DNA from: an uncultured Lachnospiraceae bacterium
Lineage (GTDB): Bacteria > Bacillota > Clostridia > Lachnospirales > Lachnospiraceae
Reading direction: 5' to 3'
NCBI GenBank assembly: GCA_947628955.1
Contig: CANRBX010000008.1
Location: 1-64,000 of the forward strand
DNA length: 64,000 nucleotides
How positions within the stretch are numbered: the first letter of the stretch is position 1; every line of letters starts with the position of its first letter. Below are positions 1 through 7,840 of the stretch, one piece after another. Under the pieces are notes generated by a model. The model was not told the DNA's origin and ran no database searches. It was given only the letters and a program-made list of their open reading frames with translations. The position numbers were made by a program, and so were the translations under genes.

Positions 1-10
1 TATTGACAAG

Positions 11-46
11 AGCCGGATTTTCCTTATTTTACAAGGAATTCCGGCT
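11..46. terminator. Inverted repeat, likely terminator
   Basis: AGCCGGATTTTCCTT and CAAGGAATTCCGGCT form a near-perfect stem with one bulge and a short A/T-rich loop. It lies downstream of the minus-strand gene block, so it could end that transcript or one arriving from outside the window. There is no strong T-run, so the direction is uncertain. Confidence 0.45.
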
Positions 47-87
47 CCTTCTAATCACTCAAGTGTCGAAAACGGGATTATAATATA

Positions 88-120
88 AATCCGCAGAAAC
101 CTCAACGGAATCTGCGGATT
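88..120. terminator. Second inverted repeat, likely terminator
   Basis: AATCCGCAGA (88-97) and TCTGCGGATT (111-120) are exact inverted repeats with a 13-nt loop. On the minus strand the stem is followed by TATATTATAA, a weak U-rich tail. It lies beyond the aminotransferase and the small reading frame at 151-258 and probably ends that transcript. Confidence 0.5.
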
Positions 121-150
121 CGTCTTTCATATAAGTTCTGTCTCGTTATC

Positions 151-258
151 CTAAAGGACCAGCTTCGCGTCGCTGGTCACGGAATGGACAGTAACTCTGT
201 CTCCGATCGGATATGACTGACACCGTTCCGGCAGGGTCAGCGTGTCGGACGGGATCAT
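151..258 (-). CDS. Possible 35-residue ORF or gene remnant
   Basis: An ATG at 256-258 opens a minus-strand frame reading MIPSDTLTLPERC...DAKLVL and closing with TAG at 151-153. Composition looks more like protein than shadow frame, but there is no clear Shine-Dalgarno and no family is recognised. It lies 57 bp downstream of the aminotransferase stop, before two hairpins. It could equally be the decayed end of an older gene. The rest of 1-315 holds only the two hairpins. Confidence 0.2.
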   Translation of the reverse strand: MIPSDTLTLPERCQSYPIGDRVTVHSVTSDAKLVL

Positions 259-315
259 CCTGATTTCCGGTTTTCCGACACAAGGCCATCACCATTACCC
301 TGAACCGGTATCCTC

Positions 316-1545
316 TTATTTCCCTGCCGCCCGGTATACGGCCATCGCCGCCGGAACGGCCTCTCCCTTGGATACCTTCACGCCGTTCTGGGACATGACG
401 GCCTCCAGCGCGCCCAGAAGCAGAAGGATGTTGCGCTTCTGGCTTGAATAGCCCATATTGCCGATGCGCAGGATCTTGCCGTCGAGCGGTCCGAAGGAGG
501 TCGCGATTTCGATGCCGAAGTCATTCAGCAGCATGCCGCGGATCGCCTTGCCGTCCGTGCCCTCCGGAATGTTGATCGCCGTCACGACCGGCATCTTGTG
601 CGCGACGTCGCCGAAAATACTCAGCCCCATCGCTTCAAGACCTGCCTGCAGCGCCTGATCGTTCAGCTTGTGCCGCGCAAAGCGTACCTCGAGCGTCTCA
701 TCCACGATGCAGCGCAGCGCCTCGTGCACCGCATACTGCATGCTCGTGGCCTCTGTGTGGTGGTTCAGGCGGCGCGGGCTCCAGTAGTCCTCGAGCTGTC
801 CGAGGTCCAGATAGTTGCTGGGGATCCCGGTCAGCTTTCCGGCAATATCGTCGTTCGTGCGGATGCCCTTCTCAACCCGCTTTCTCGCTTTTACAATGTC
901 CTCGATCTGGCTGTTGTATGTGATCAGCGCGGAGCCGGACGGCGCAGAGATACATTTCTGCGTGCCGGAGATGCAGGCGGACAGCTTCCACTCGTCTACC
1001 TTCACCTCAGCCCCGCCGAGCGTCGCCACGGAGTCCACGATCAGAAGCGCGCCGTAGCGCTCACAGATCTCGCCGATCTCCGCAAGCGGCTGCATCATCG
1101 ATGTGGAGGTCTCGCCGTGGATGCAGGCGACCGCCTTGTAGGAATCCTTCTTCAGAGCCTCTTCCACCTCTTCCGGCTCGAACACCGTGCCCCACTCGCG
1201 CTCGAGCAGCGTGATGTCCGCGCCGCAGCGCTCAAGGATCTCCGCCAGGAGATAGCCAAACCGCCCGAAGGACGGGATCAGAACCTTGTCGCCCGGGCAG
1301 ATCGCGCCCGTCAGCACCGTCTCAAGGCCGCCTCTGGAGGTCGTGTCCACCAGGTACGTCTGCTTGTTCTGCGTCTGGAACACGTAGCGCTCCATCTCCA
1401 TCGTCTCGTTCATCAGCGCCGTAAATTCCGGGTCAAACTGACCGAGAATGTGGGCGCTCATCGCGCGCAGGACGCGCGGGTCTGCCTCTACCGGGCCCGG
1501 GGTCATCAGGGTGCGCGGAGATGGGTTGATTTCTTTGAATTTCAT
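316..1545 (-). CDS. Class V PLP aminotransferase, PucG-like (alanine/serine/ureidoglycine-glyoxylate type)
   Basis: Fold-type I PLP aminotransferase of the alanine-glyoxylate/serine-pyruvate family. The N-terminal TPGPVE motif, the aspartate in IVDSVAT and the catalytic lysine in SGTQKC are all present. The N-terminus (NPSPRTLMTPGPVEADP) resembles B. subtilis PucG, which transaminates ureidoglycine with glyoxylate; the true amino donor here cannot be told. Two in-frame ATGs exist, at 1554 and 1545. GGGAAAGG abuts the first with no spacing but sits about 9 nt from the second, so 1545 is preferred (409 residues). No purine-degradation genes are nearby, so a ureidoglycine role is unproven. A promoter plus terminator-like hairpin precedes it. 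Confidence 0.85.
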   Translation of the reverse strand: MKFKEINPSPRTLMTPGPVEADPRVLRAMSAHILGQFDPEFTALMNETMEMERYVFQTQNKQTYLVDTTSRGGLETVLTGAICPGDKVLIPSFGRFGYLLAEILERCGADITLLEREWGTVFEPEEVEEALKKDSYKAVACIHGETSTSMMQPLAEIGEICERYGALLIVDSVATLGGAEVKVDEWKLSACISGTQKCISAPSGSALITYNSQIEDIVKARKRVEKGIRTNDDIAGKLTGIPSNYLDLGQLEDYWSPRRLNHHTEATSMQYAVHEALRCIVDETLEVRFARHKLNDQALQAGLEAMGLSIFGDVAHKMPVVTAINIPEGTDGKAIRGMLLNDFGIEIATSFGPLDGKILRIGNMGYSSQKRNILLLLGALEAVMSQNGVKVSKGEAVPAAMAVYRAAGK

Positions 1546-1620
1546 ACGTCTCATCCTTTCCCTGGCCGGCCCGCCGGAAATCCCCGCTCCCGGCAGCCGG
1601 CCTGCATTTAAAGTAAAAAC

Positions 1621-1664
1621 AGCAAAAGAATCCCAAGCCCTTCCGCCTTTGGAATTCTTTTGCT
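1621..1664 (-). terminator. Rho-independent terminator/attenuator hairpin
   Basis: On the minus strand AGCAAAAGAATTCCAAA pairs with TTGGGATTCTTTTGCT and is followed by GTTTTTAC. It ends the plsC transcript. It also lies just downstream of the start site predicted for the promoter at 1675-1703, so it could attenuate the aminotransferase gene. Confidence 0.65.
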
Positions 1665-1674
1665 CATATTCTGA

Positions 1675-1703
1675 ATTATAATCAATTCCCGTCCGTTCGT
1701 CAA
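1675..1703 (-). promoter_or_regulatory. SigA-type promoter for the PucG-like gene
   Basis: Minus strand TTGACG, 17 bp, TATAAT: -35 at 1698-1703 and -10 at 1675-1680. The -35 box overlaps the plsC stop codon. The start site would fall about 5-10 nt before the 1664-1621 hairpin. Confidence 0.6.
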
Positions 1704-2422
1704 GCGGGCAAATTCTCCCGCTCCGCGATCTTCGCCTCGATCCGGCTTTTTACCAGCGCGGCCAGATCCACGGTCTTCATCCCCGCGTATTCCTCCGGCA
1801 GGATCGGTTTCAGAAAATGCACCTCCACCTTCTGCCGCGCGATCGAGCCGGTGTCAAACGCCTTGTAGGAATCCAGCAGCGCCACCGGAACCACCGGGCA
1901 CTTCGCCTTCATCGCGCTCTTGAAGCTCCCGCCCTTGAAGTCCAGCAGACGGTTGCCGTTTTTGCTGCGCGTGCCTTCCGCAAAAATTATGTAGTTACGG
2001 CCTCTGCTGACCTCCTCGGCCACCTGCAGGATCACCCTCATGCCCTGCCTCGGGTCGCTGCGGTCCAGCGCGATCGCACCCAGGCAGGCGAACACCTGCT
2101 TCAGAAACGGAATCTCGGCCAGCTCTTTTTTCAGCACCACGGAGACCGGGCGCGTCATCACCTGCAGGATCGCCAGCACGTCGAACATCCCCTGATGGTT
2201 CGGATAGAGGATGTAGCCGTCCTGCGCAGGCAGGTTCTCCAGGCCGCTGCACACGATATCCACCCGGCCGCCCCGGATCGCGCGGTTGTCGATCTTTTTG
2301 ATCAGCGCAAACCGCTCTTCCTCCGTGTATTTCTCCGGGTGGCGCGACATCAGGATCAGCCGTGTCAGCCCGTACGGCACAAACCACAGGTTCATCAGAA
2401 CCATCCACAAAATCCGTTTCAT
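1700..2422 (-). CDS. plsC: 1-acyl-sn-glycerol-3-phosphate acyltransferase family (PlsC-like)
   Basis: Membrane-associated lysophosphatidate acyltransferase making phosphatidic acid. The H(X4)D motif is NHQGMFD (His76, Asp81) and the substrate motif is FAEGTRS (residues 148-153). An N-terminal hydrophobic stretch (residues 5-25) anchors it. Length is 240 residues, normal for the family. The start is the ATG at 2420-2422 after GGGAGGAAGAGG; the frame stays open further upstream only because it runs through a Cys/Ala-rich tandem repeat, which is not taken as coding. The HAD phosphatase gene lies upstream, beyond the repeat, in the same direction. Confidence 0.88.
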   Translation of the reverse strand: MKRILWMVLMNLWFVPYGLTRLILMSRHPEKYTEEERFALIKKIDNRAIRGGRVDIVCSGLENLPAQDGYILYPNHQGMFDVLAILQVMTRPVSVVLKKELAEIPFLKQVFACLGAIALDRSDPRQGMRVILQVAEEVSRGRNYIIFAEGTRSKNGNRLLDFKGGSFKSAMKAKCPVVPVALLDSYKAFDTGSIARQKVEVHFLKPILPEEYAGMKTVDLAALVKSRIEAKIAERENLPA

Positions 2423-2514
2423 TCCTCTTCCTCCCTTTTCATGTCCGCGCCGCGCCCGCGCCCGCTCTCTCTGTCCGGCAGACCTGTCCGCCGGCGGGCG
2501 CGCAGGCCCCGCGG

Positions 2515-2640
2515 CGCATGCAAAATATGCGAAGCCGCGCAGGCATGAAATCCCGGCGCATGCAAAATATGCGAAGCCGCACAGGCACAGGATCCCGGCG
2601 CACGCAAGATATGCGAGGCCGCACAGGCACGCACGCAAGA
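2515..2640. repeat. Three tandem copies of a 42-bp unit
   Basis: Units start at 2515, 2557 and 2599, each beginning CGCATGCAAAATATGCGAAG with few changes; the third copy is most diverged. The array fills the gap between the HAD gene stop (2682) and plsC (2422). Because 42 is a multiple of three, several frames stay open through it on both strands, creating spurious Cys/Arg-rich ORFs. Confidence 0.9.
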
Positions 2641-2681
2641 TACACGTAAGCCTGCACCGGCGTATGATTCACCGGATCCGG

Positions 2682-3320
2682 TTACAGCAGTTTCCGCAGC
2701 TCGGAGAACTCCCGGATCTCATAATCCCGGTGGTCCGGCCGGCCAAATCCGTAGGATGCATACACGAACGGGACGCCGGCCGCCCTTGACGCGTCGCAGT
2801 CCCCCTGTGTGTCGCCGACATAGACCGGCGAGCGCAGATGGCTGCGCTCTGCCGCCAGGCGGATGTTTTCGGCCTTTCCCTTCCCGGTATTGCCAAAACA
2901 CTCCGTGTCCGTGATGTACGGCCCGAGCCCCGTCTTTTCCAGGAACAGCTCGATGTAGCCGGACTGGCAGTTGCTCACGATAAAGAGCGGCACGGTTTCT
3001 GACAGCTCCCGGATCGTACGGATCACGCCCGGGTAGCAGATCCTGCACTCGTTCTCTGACAGATCCCGGTGCTCGTACTCGCAGCACAGCTCCATGACCT
3101 GTCTCTGCTCCTGCGCCGTCAGCTGCGGCAGAAGCCGCTGCGCGATCACATCCATCGTCAGCCCGAACAGGCCCTTCAGCTGCTCTGCCGTCACGGTCAC
3201 GCCGCGGTAACCGCACTCCCTGACTGCCCGTGTCCACGAGCCGGCGACGATCCCGGTAGAATCCCACAGGGTGCCGTCCACATCCAGTATCACGCCGTCT
3301 ATCGTCCTGCCTGTCTGCAT
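2682..3320 (-). CDS. HAD-family phosphatase (phosphoglycolate-phosphatase-like)
   Basis: Haloacid-dehalogenase superfamily hydrolase of 212 residues. Motif I is LDVDGTLWD (nucleophile Asp13, general acid Asp15), motif II VSNCQ, motif III lysine in GKGKAEN, motif IV VGDTQGDCDAS. The helical segment between motifs I and II is a C1-type cap like that of phosphoglycolate phosphatase and beta-phosphoglucomutase. GAGGGAGG lies 7-8 nt before the ATG. The substrate is not predictable. The neighbouring lipoprotein gene is separated by a terminator-like hairpin. Confidence 0.83.
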   Translation of the reverse strand: MQTGRTIDGVILDVDGTLWDSTGIVAGSWTRAVRECGYRGVTVTAEQLKGLFGLTMDVIAQRLLPQLTAQEQRQVMELCCEYEHRDLSENECRICYPGVIRTIRELSETVPLFIVSNCQSGYIELFLEKTGLGPYITDTECFGNTGKGKAENIRLAAERSHLRSPVYVGDTQGDCDASRAAGVPFVYASYGFGRPDHRDYEIREFSELRKLL

Positions 3321-3348
3321 ATTCTGCCTCCCTCATCACAGAAATGCC

Positions 3349-3391
3349 GCAGGGCCATCCACCTGGAAGCTCCAGATAAATCCGGCCCTGC
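3349..3391 (-). terminator. Terminator-like hairpin after the SH3 lipoprotein gene
   Basis: GCAGGGCC (3349-3356) pairs with GGCCCTGC (3384-3391) and encloses a second stem CTGGA/TCCAG. It lies 38 bp beyond the lipoprotein stop. The T-run is weak on both strands. Confidence 0.45.
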
Positions 3392-3428
3392 AGCATCTTT
3401 TACTTTCTGTCTGTTTTGTTGTCCGAAA

Positions 3429-4952
3429 TCAGTATCCATTCACGCTCGTCGCATACAGATCGCCGTTCGGCAGCGTATTGGAATAATCGATCATCGCGGA
3501 TATATAGAGTCCGTCCTGGAGCCCGTTGTTCGTCGCCACGGAAGCGTCGGTGTAGTTGATCGAGTAGATGTTTCCATCGTCCCCCTGGATCGTGATCGTG
3601 TCGTTGCCCGCACTCAGGATCGTACCGCTGACCGGCCCCACATTTGTGTTCTCCTGGCCCGTGCCTCCGCCGCTGCCGTCCCCGCTGCTCCCGGTCTGGC
3701 CGGTCTGGTCGGTCTGGTCGGTCTGCTCCGTCCCCGTATAGGTGTTGGTGCTGCTGATGTAGGATTTTGAAACATAGCCGGTTGCGCCGTTTACGCTGAC
3801 CTTAAACCAGTTGGCCGTCTCGCCGACCACCGTGACAGCCACGCCGCCGCCCAGGCTGGTCACAACCGCGCTCTCCGTCCCCGGCTCCGCGCGGACATTG
3901 AGATCCGTCGTCGTGTAGTAATTGTAGCTTGTGCCATAGTCCGTATAGCTGTTCATCTCGGCGTCCACCTTGGTCTCCTCGGAGACCGTCCCGTCGCTCT
4001 GCGTCTCTGTCTGCACCGGATTGCTGACAAGGAAGGCCTTGCTGACGTAGCCGGTGTTGCCATTCACGCTGACCTTGAACCACTGGGGCGTCTCGCCGGT
4101 CACCGTCACCGCATTGCCGCGGCTGAGCATGCCGAGGATCGCCGCCTCCGTGCTCGGCTGCTGGCGGATGCGGACCTCATCCGACGCATATAAAGTGGCG
4201 CTCGACCCGTAATCGGTCAGCGCTGCCATCTCGCTCGCCGCGTCGCCCCCGCTCTGGGACTGGCTCTCTGAGGCCGCCGTCCCCTTGCCGGGTATCACGT
4301 TGAAGACACTGCTGCGCAGCACGGTGAAGCTCTCCACAGAGCTCTGCACCACATCGAGCAGCGCCTTGTTGTCGTCGAGCACCGTGCCTGTGACCACATA
4401 GGCCTGGTCTGCCGCCAGGATGCCGTAGGTCACAGAATAGGCCCACATGCTTGTCGCGTTGTACTTCACCACATACTCATAGGTGTTGAGCGTCGGTGAA
4501 GCATATTTCTCAAACTCCGTGATCTCAAACGCATTCGCGCCCGGGTACTGCTTTGTCTGGCTCTCCTTCAGCTCATCTTCTGATTTTGCCACGGAGATAT
4601 TCTTCATCTCGGATGCGTTCGCCGCGTGCACGATACTGATCATGGCCGCATTTCCGGACGAGAAGACCCGCATCTCATCCACGTCCTGCTGAACCGTCCA
4701 TGTGCTGTCCGGAAGCGTGATCCGGATGCTGCGGTCCTGCGATGTATAAGCAACATTTGTCTGCAGCTCCGTCTCAGGCTCTGTGACCGTCTCAGACTCC
4801 GTCTGCGGCGGCTGTGTCTCAGTCTCCGTCGGGGCCTCCGTCTGCGGCGGTTCGTCCTCCTTCACCAGACGGTCGCAGCCGGTCATCAGGCCCGCCGGCA
4901 CAAGTGACACCACAAGAGCCAGGAAAACAATTGCCGCTCTTTTTTTCAACAT
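3429..4952 (-). CDS. Lipoprotein with two bacterial SH3 domains
   Basis: Secreted, lipid-anchored protein of 507 residues. A signal peptide ends in the lipobox LMTGC (Cys26), followed by a Pro/Thr/Glu-rich linker (30-66) with ETEA/PPQTE repeats. Residues ~70-215 form an uncharacterised domain. Two SH3b modules follow (~253-309 and ~345-400), each with the VR.QP/VRAEP...GETxxWFKVSVNGxTGYVSK signature. After a Gly/Ser/Gln linker comes a small beta-rich C-terminal domain (~438-507). SH3b domains usually bind cell-wall peptides, so it probably sits at the membrane-wall interface. GGAGGG precedes the ATG by 6 nt and a good promoter lies ~105 bp upstream. The second SH3 lipoprotein at 11454-12359 is related in design. 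Confidence 0.82.
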   Translation of the reverse strand: MLKKRAAIVFLALVVSLVPAGLMTGCDRLVKEDEPPQTEAPTETETQPPQTESETVTEPETELQTNVAYTSQDRSIRITLPDSTWTVQQDVDEMRVFSSGNAAMISIVHAANASEMKNISVAKSEDELKESQTKQYPGANAFEITEFEKYASPTLNTYEYVVKYNATSMWAYSVTYGILAADQAYVVTGTVLDDNKALLDVVQSSVESFTVLRSSVFNVIPGKGTAASESQSQSGGDAASEMAALTDYGSSATLYASDEVRIRQQPSTEAAILGMLSRGNAVTVTGETPQWFKVSVNGNTGYVSKAFLVSNPVQTETQSDGTVSEETKVDAEMNSYTDYGTSYNYYTTTDLNVRAEPGTESAVVTSLGGGVAVTVVGETANWFKVSVNGATGYVSKSYISSTNTYTGTEQTDQTDQTGQTGSSGDGSGGGTGQENTNVGPVSGTILSAGNDTITIQGDDGNIYSINYTDASVATNNGLQDGLYISAMIDYSNTLPNGDLYATSVNGY

Positions 4953-5056
4953 GTCACACCCTCCATTCTTTTACTCCCTGTTTTACTGCTATGTAATCCT
5001 CCTGTCTTCGTTCCCCCTTCCGAAACAAAAACCGGTTACCCAATTCTATGCATACA

Positions 5057-5085
5057 ATAATAACACGCCTCACCGACTTCTGCAA
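5057..5085 (-). promoter_or_regulatory. SigA-type promoter of the SH3 lipoprotein
   Basis: Minus strand TTGCAG (5080-5085), 17 bp, TATTAT (5057-5062), about 105 bp before the start codon. The 4953-5154 gap has no other recognisable signal; it is AT-rich. Confidence 0.6.
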
Positions 5086-5154
5086 GTCACACACTGATAA
5101 TTCATAATACAATTGGGTAATATTAATATTTTTGTAATCACTTTTTAATACACT

Positions 5155-6573
5155 TCAGTCAATTCCGTTCAGCTCCTGATACAGCCGTTTCGCATAGCTG
5201 TCCGTCATTCCGCACACATAATCTGTCACCAGAAGAAGCCGCAGATACAGCCGTTCCGTCTCGTTTTTGCCGTCCGCATACGCGTGGTACGCCTGCTTGT
5301 AGTTCTCCGAGATCAGCGCCATCAGCTTCTCCTCCACGTCGCTCTGCTTTTCCTCCGTGTCATAGTAAAGCGTGGCCGCAATAAAATGATCCAGATGAAA
5401 ATTCAGCACCGTGCTGGCCGCGATCTCCAGCCTGAAAATGGGCCCCGAGGTAAACGCGTACCGGTAGGCGGTGTCCTTCAGCAGCCGGATCAGGTTCTTC
5501 GCATAGGTAAACTCGAACAGGTCGTTCCGGTAGGTCCCGTCCATGATCTGCCGGTAATTCCCGATAAAACCGTACGCCGCGCAGGTGATCAGGAAGCCCT
5601 GTACGCGCACGAGGAAATTCTGCACGGCAAACTCTTCGCAGTCCGCAATGTGGCGCTTTTTCGCCGTCTCATATTTTTCGCGCAGCACCTGCGCCGCGTT
5701 GAAATAGTCCTTCTCCCGCAGGGGAGCCCTCTGCTCATACTGCTCCAGCTCATGGAGCAGCTCCGTATACGAGATGCAGCCCTTCTTGAACGCGTCCTCG
5801 ATGTCCGCCGTGCTGTACGCGATGTCGTCCGCCGCCTCCAGCAGGAAAGTCAGGGGATGGCGCATCCCGGTCGTCCCGGCCTCCGATGCGATCTTCTGGT
5901 ATAGTTCCTGCTCCGCCAGAAAATAGCCCATCTTCTTCGTCCGGATATCGCCGCTGTGCCGGTTGATCTGCAGGGACGACACCGGATATTTGACGATCGT
6001 ATTCAAAAGCGCGTAGGTCAGGTTCATCCCGTTCTCATCCACGAGGAAATGAAGCTTCGTAAGCAGGCGCAGCGCCTGGGCGTTGCCCTCAAAATTGTAG
6101 AAATCCGCGAGCATCTGGCTGTTCAGAAGCTTCGTCACCGGGCGGCCCTTGTACGTCAGCTTCGGCAGATGTGTCTGAAACCACTCCCTGATCGCCGTCT
6201 CCCCGAAATGCCCGAACGGCGGATTGCCGATGTCATGGATCAGCCCGGCGCACTGCAGGATATTGCAGATGTCCTCTTTCTTCTGCAGGTCGAACTGCGG
6301 ATCCCTGCCGTTCTGGATGATATCCTGGGAGACTGTCTGCCCGAGCGACCTGGCGATCGAGGACACCTCCAGCGAATGGGTCAGCCGCGTGCGGATAAAA
6401 TCGCTCTTGTCGAGCGGAAAGACCTGCGTCTTGTCCTGCAGCCGCCGCAGCGACGCGCTGCCAATGATGCGGTGGTAATCCTTTTCAAATTCACTTCTCA
6501 GATCCCGGCCTGCCGAATGGCGCGTGGAAACCGAGCGCGCGCGGCGCGAAGCCAGAAGCGTATTCCAATCCAT
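5155..6573 (-). CDS. dgt: Deoxyguanosinetriphosphate triphosphohydrolase-like HD protein
   Basis: HD-domain dNTP triphosphohydrolase (472 residues) that removes triphosphate from dGTP or other dNTPs. The N-terminus (SEFEKDYHRIIGSASLRRLQ), the metal ligands His66 (RLTHSLEV) and His113-Asp114 (GLIHDIGNPPFGHFGE), and the later DDIAYSTADIED stretch match the Dgt family. Two ATGs are possible: AAGGAG lies 2 nt from the first (6579) but 8 nt from the second (6573), so 6573 is chosen. It follows the amidohydrolase gene by 25 bp and is probably cotranscribed. Confidence 0.9.
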   Translation of the reverse strand: MDWNTLLASRRARSVSTRHSAGRDLRSEFEKDYHRIIGSASLRRLQDKTQVFPLDKSDFIRTRLTHSLEVSSIARSLGQTVSQDIIQNGRDPQFDLQKKEDICNILQCAGLIHDIGNPPFGHFGETAIREWFQTHLPKLTYKGRPVTKLLNSQMLADFYNFEGNAQALRLLTKLHFLVDENGMNLTYALLNTIVKYPVSSLQINRHSGDIRTKKMGYFLAEQELYQKIASEAGTTGMRHPLTFLLEAADDIAYSTADIEDAFKKGCISYTELLHELEQYEQRAPLREKDYFNAAQVLREKYETAKKRHIADCEEFAVQNFLVRVQGFLITCAAYGFIGNYRQIMDGTYRNDLFEFTYAKNLIRLLKDTAYRYAFTSGPIFRLEIAASTVLNFHLDHFIAATLYYDTEEKQSDVEEKLMALISENYKQAYHAYADGKNETERLYLRLLLVTDYVCGMTDSYAKRLYQELNGID

Positions 6574-6598
6574 ACTCATTTCTCCTTTGCAAATATCG

Positions 6599-7558
6599 TC
6601 AATGCCGTGCGAAGCGACGCCGGATCTCCTGCTCCGCGTCCGCGAGGCGCAGATCCAGGTCTTCCTTCCTAAGCGTAAACGTACAGGATGCAGCCTGCTC
6701 TTCTGCGGCCCGGCCCTCCGGCGCGCGGCTTCCCTCTTCGCAAGACACATCCTGCCCGCATCCGAGCAGCCTCCGGAACTCCCGGTACTCGTCTATGACC
6801 CCCTGCGCATGCGGCACGCAGTAGGCCCCGGCGTCGCTCCCAAGCGCGATCTTCGCCCCGAGCGCAAAGCCGCGGCGGATCCGCTCTCCCTGCCGGTCTG
6901 CGAGGCGCCGCAGCGCGCCGTCGTCATACCTGCCGTCCCCGATCATGTCCGTGATCGTCACATACGTCGGCACCCAGACCGCGCGGCTTTCGGCGAGCGC
7001 CTGCAGGCATTCCTCATCCATGAAATTGCCGTGCTCGACGGAGTCCACCCCGGCCTCCACGGCATCTTTCACGGCCCGCGCGCCGTTCACATGCGCCATC
7101 ACGGCCATGCCCTCCTCATGCGCGATGCGGATCATCCAGCGGATTTCCTCCGCGCCCAGCGATTCCTCCGTCAGGGCGCCCTCCCGCCCGAAATCCATGA
7201 TCCCGGAGAACATGACCTTGATGAAGTCCGCGCCCTCCGCGGCTGCGCGCTTCACGAGCGCATGGTACTCCCGCATATTGTCAAAACCGTACCCGACGAT
7301 CCCGCCGTAATGGCCGTTTCTGTGGATCGCAAACAGCGGGGTAAGGTACGTGATCCCATACTCCGGCGCAATCCTTTTCGCAAATGCCGACACGCCCAGC
7401 GCATCCCCGCCGTCGCGCACAAACGTGATCCCCCGCTCCCGGTACTGCCGAAACTTTTCTCTGATATCCGCTTCCTGCACACCGCCCCGGTGCAGGTTTA
7501 CCGCCTCCCGGTAATTCCGCCCGTTCATGAACAGGTGCGCATGACACTCTCCAAACAT
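6599..7558 (-). CDS. Metal-dependent amidohydrolase
   Basis: Amidohydrolase-superfamily protein (319 residues). It starts almost directly with the metal motif ECHAHLF (His6, His8). Then come a lysine in DFIKVMFSG that may be the bridging carboxylated lysine, metal histidines in MAHVNG and VEHGNF, and the aspartate in LGSDAG. This layout matches the imidazolonepropionase/Xaa-Pro dipeptidase branch, but the substrate is unknown. The ATG at 7556-7558 follows AAGGAAGGCGG. A TATAAT box lies at 7586-7591 with only a poor -35. The long upstream extension of the open frame crosses hairpins and is not coding. Confidence 0.82.
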   Translation of the reverse strand: MFGECHAHLFMNGRNYREAVNLHRGGVQEADIREKFRQYRERGITFVRDGGDALGVSAFAKRIAPEYGITYLTPLFAIHRNGHYGGIVGYGFDNMREYHALVKRAAAEGADFIKVMFSGIMDFGREGALTEESLGAEEIRWMIRIAHEEGMAVMAHVNGARAVKDAVEAGVDSVEHGNFMDEECLQALAESRAVWVPTYVTITDMIGDGRYDDGALRRLADRQGERIRRGFALGAKIALGSDAGAYCVPHAQGVIDEYREFRRLLGCGQDVSCEEGSRAPEGRAAEEQAASCTFTLRKEDLDLRLADAEQEIRRRFARH

Positions 7559-7640
7559 ATTTACCGCCTTCCTTTTGTGATTGTCATTATATCTGTTTTC
7601 AGCAAAAAAATCCATCAGAATCACATTATTTTTCTGATCG

Positions 7641-7667
7641 AGCAGGAGGCGGCTTCGCCCCCCTGCT
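7641..7667. terminator. GC-rich hairpin
   Basis: AGCAGGAGGCG and CGCCCCCCTGCT pair around a GCTT loop. It lies between the permease terminator and the amidohydrolase promoter. No T-run follows on either strand. Confidence 0.35.
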
Positions 7668-7728
7668 TGTCGCGCGGCCCGGGTGCTGCGGTCAGCAGCT
7701 AATTTTCCTGCCCGGGCCTGCGCATCAA

Positions 7729-7770
7729 AAAAAGTGTGCTCCCACAAAAATATCAGGAAACACACTTTTT
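7729..7770. terminator. Rho-independent terminator of the GntR-ABC operon
   Basis: AAAAAGTGTG (7729-7738) and CACACTTTTT (7761-7770) are exact inverted repeats. On the minus strand the stem ends in a run of seven Ts, 71 bp beyond the permease stop. The A/T flanks also make it usable from the other side. Confidence 0.75.
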
Positions 7771-7840
7771 CCGTCACCGGGCGCGTTCTGCGGCAAAAAG
7801 ACACTCTTCACAACTGTGCGCGCCCTTTTGCATGGCGCTG

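Noticed and set aside
2423..2638. N-terminal Cys-rich extension of the acyltransferase
   Set aside because: It is translated tandem repeat; a strong ribosome site supports the internal ATG at 2422.
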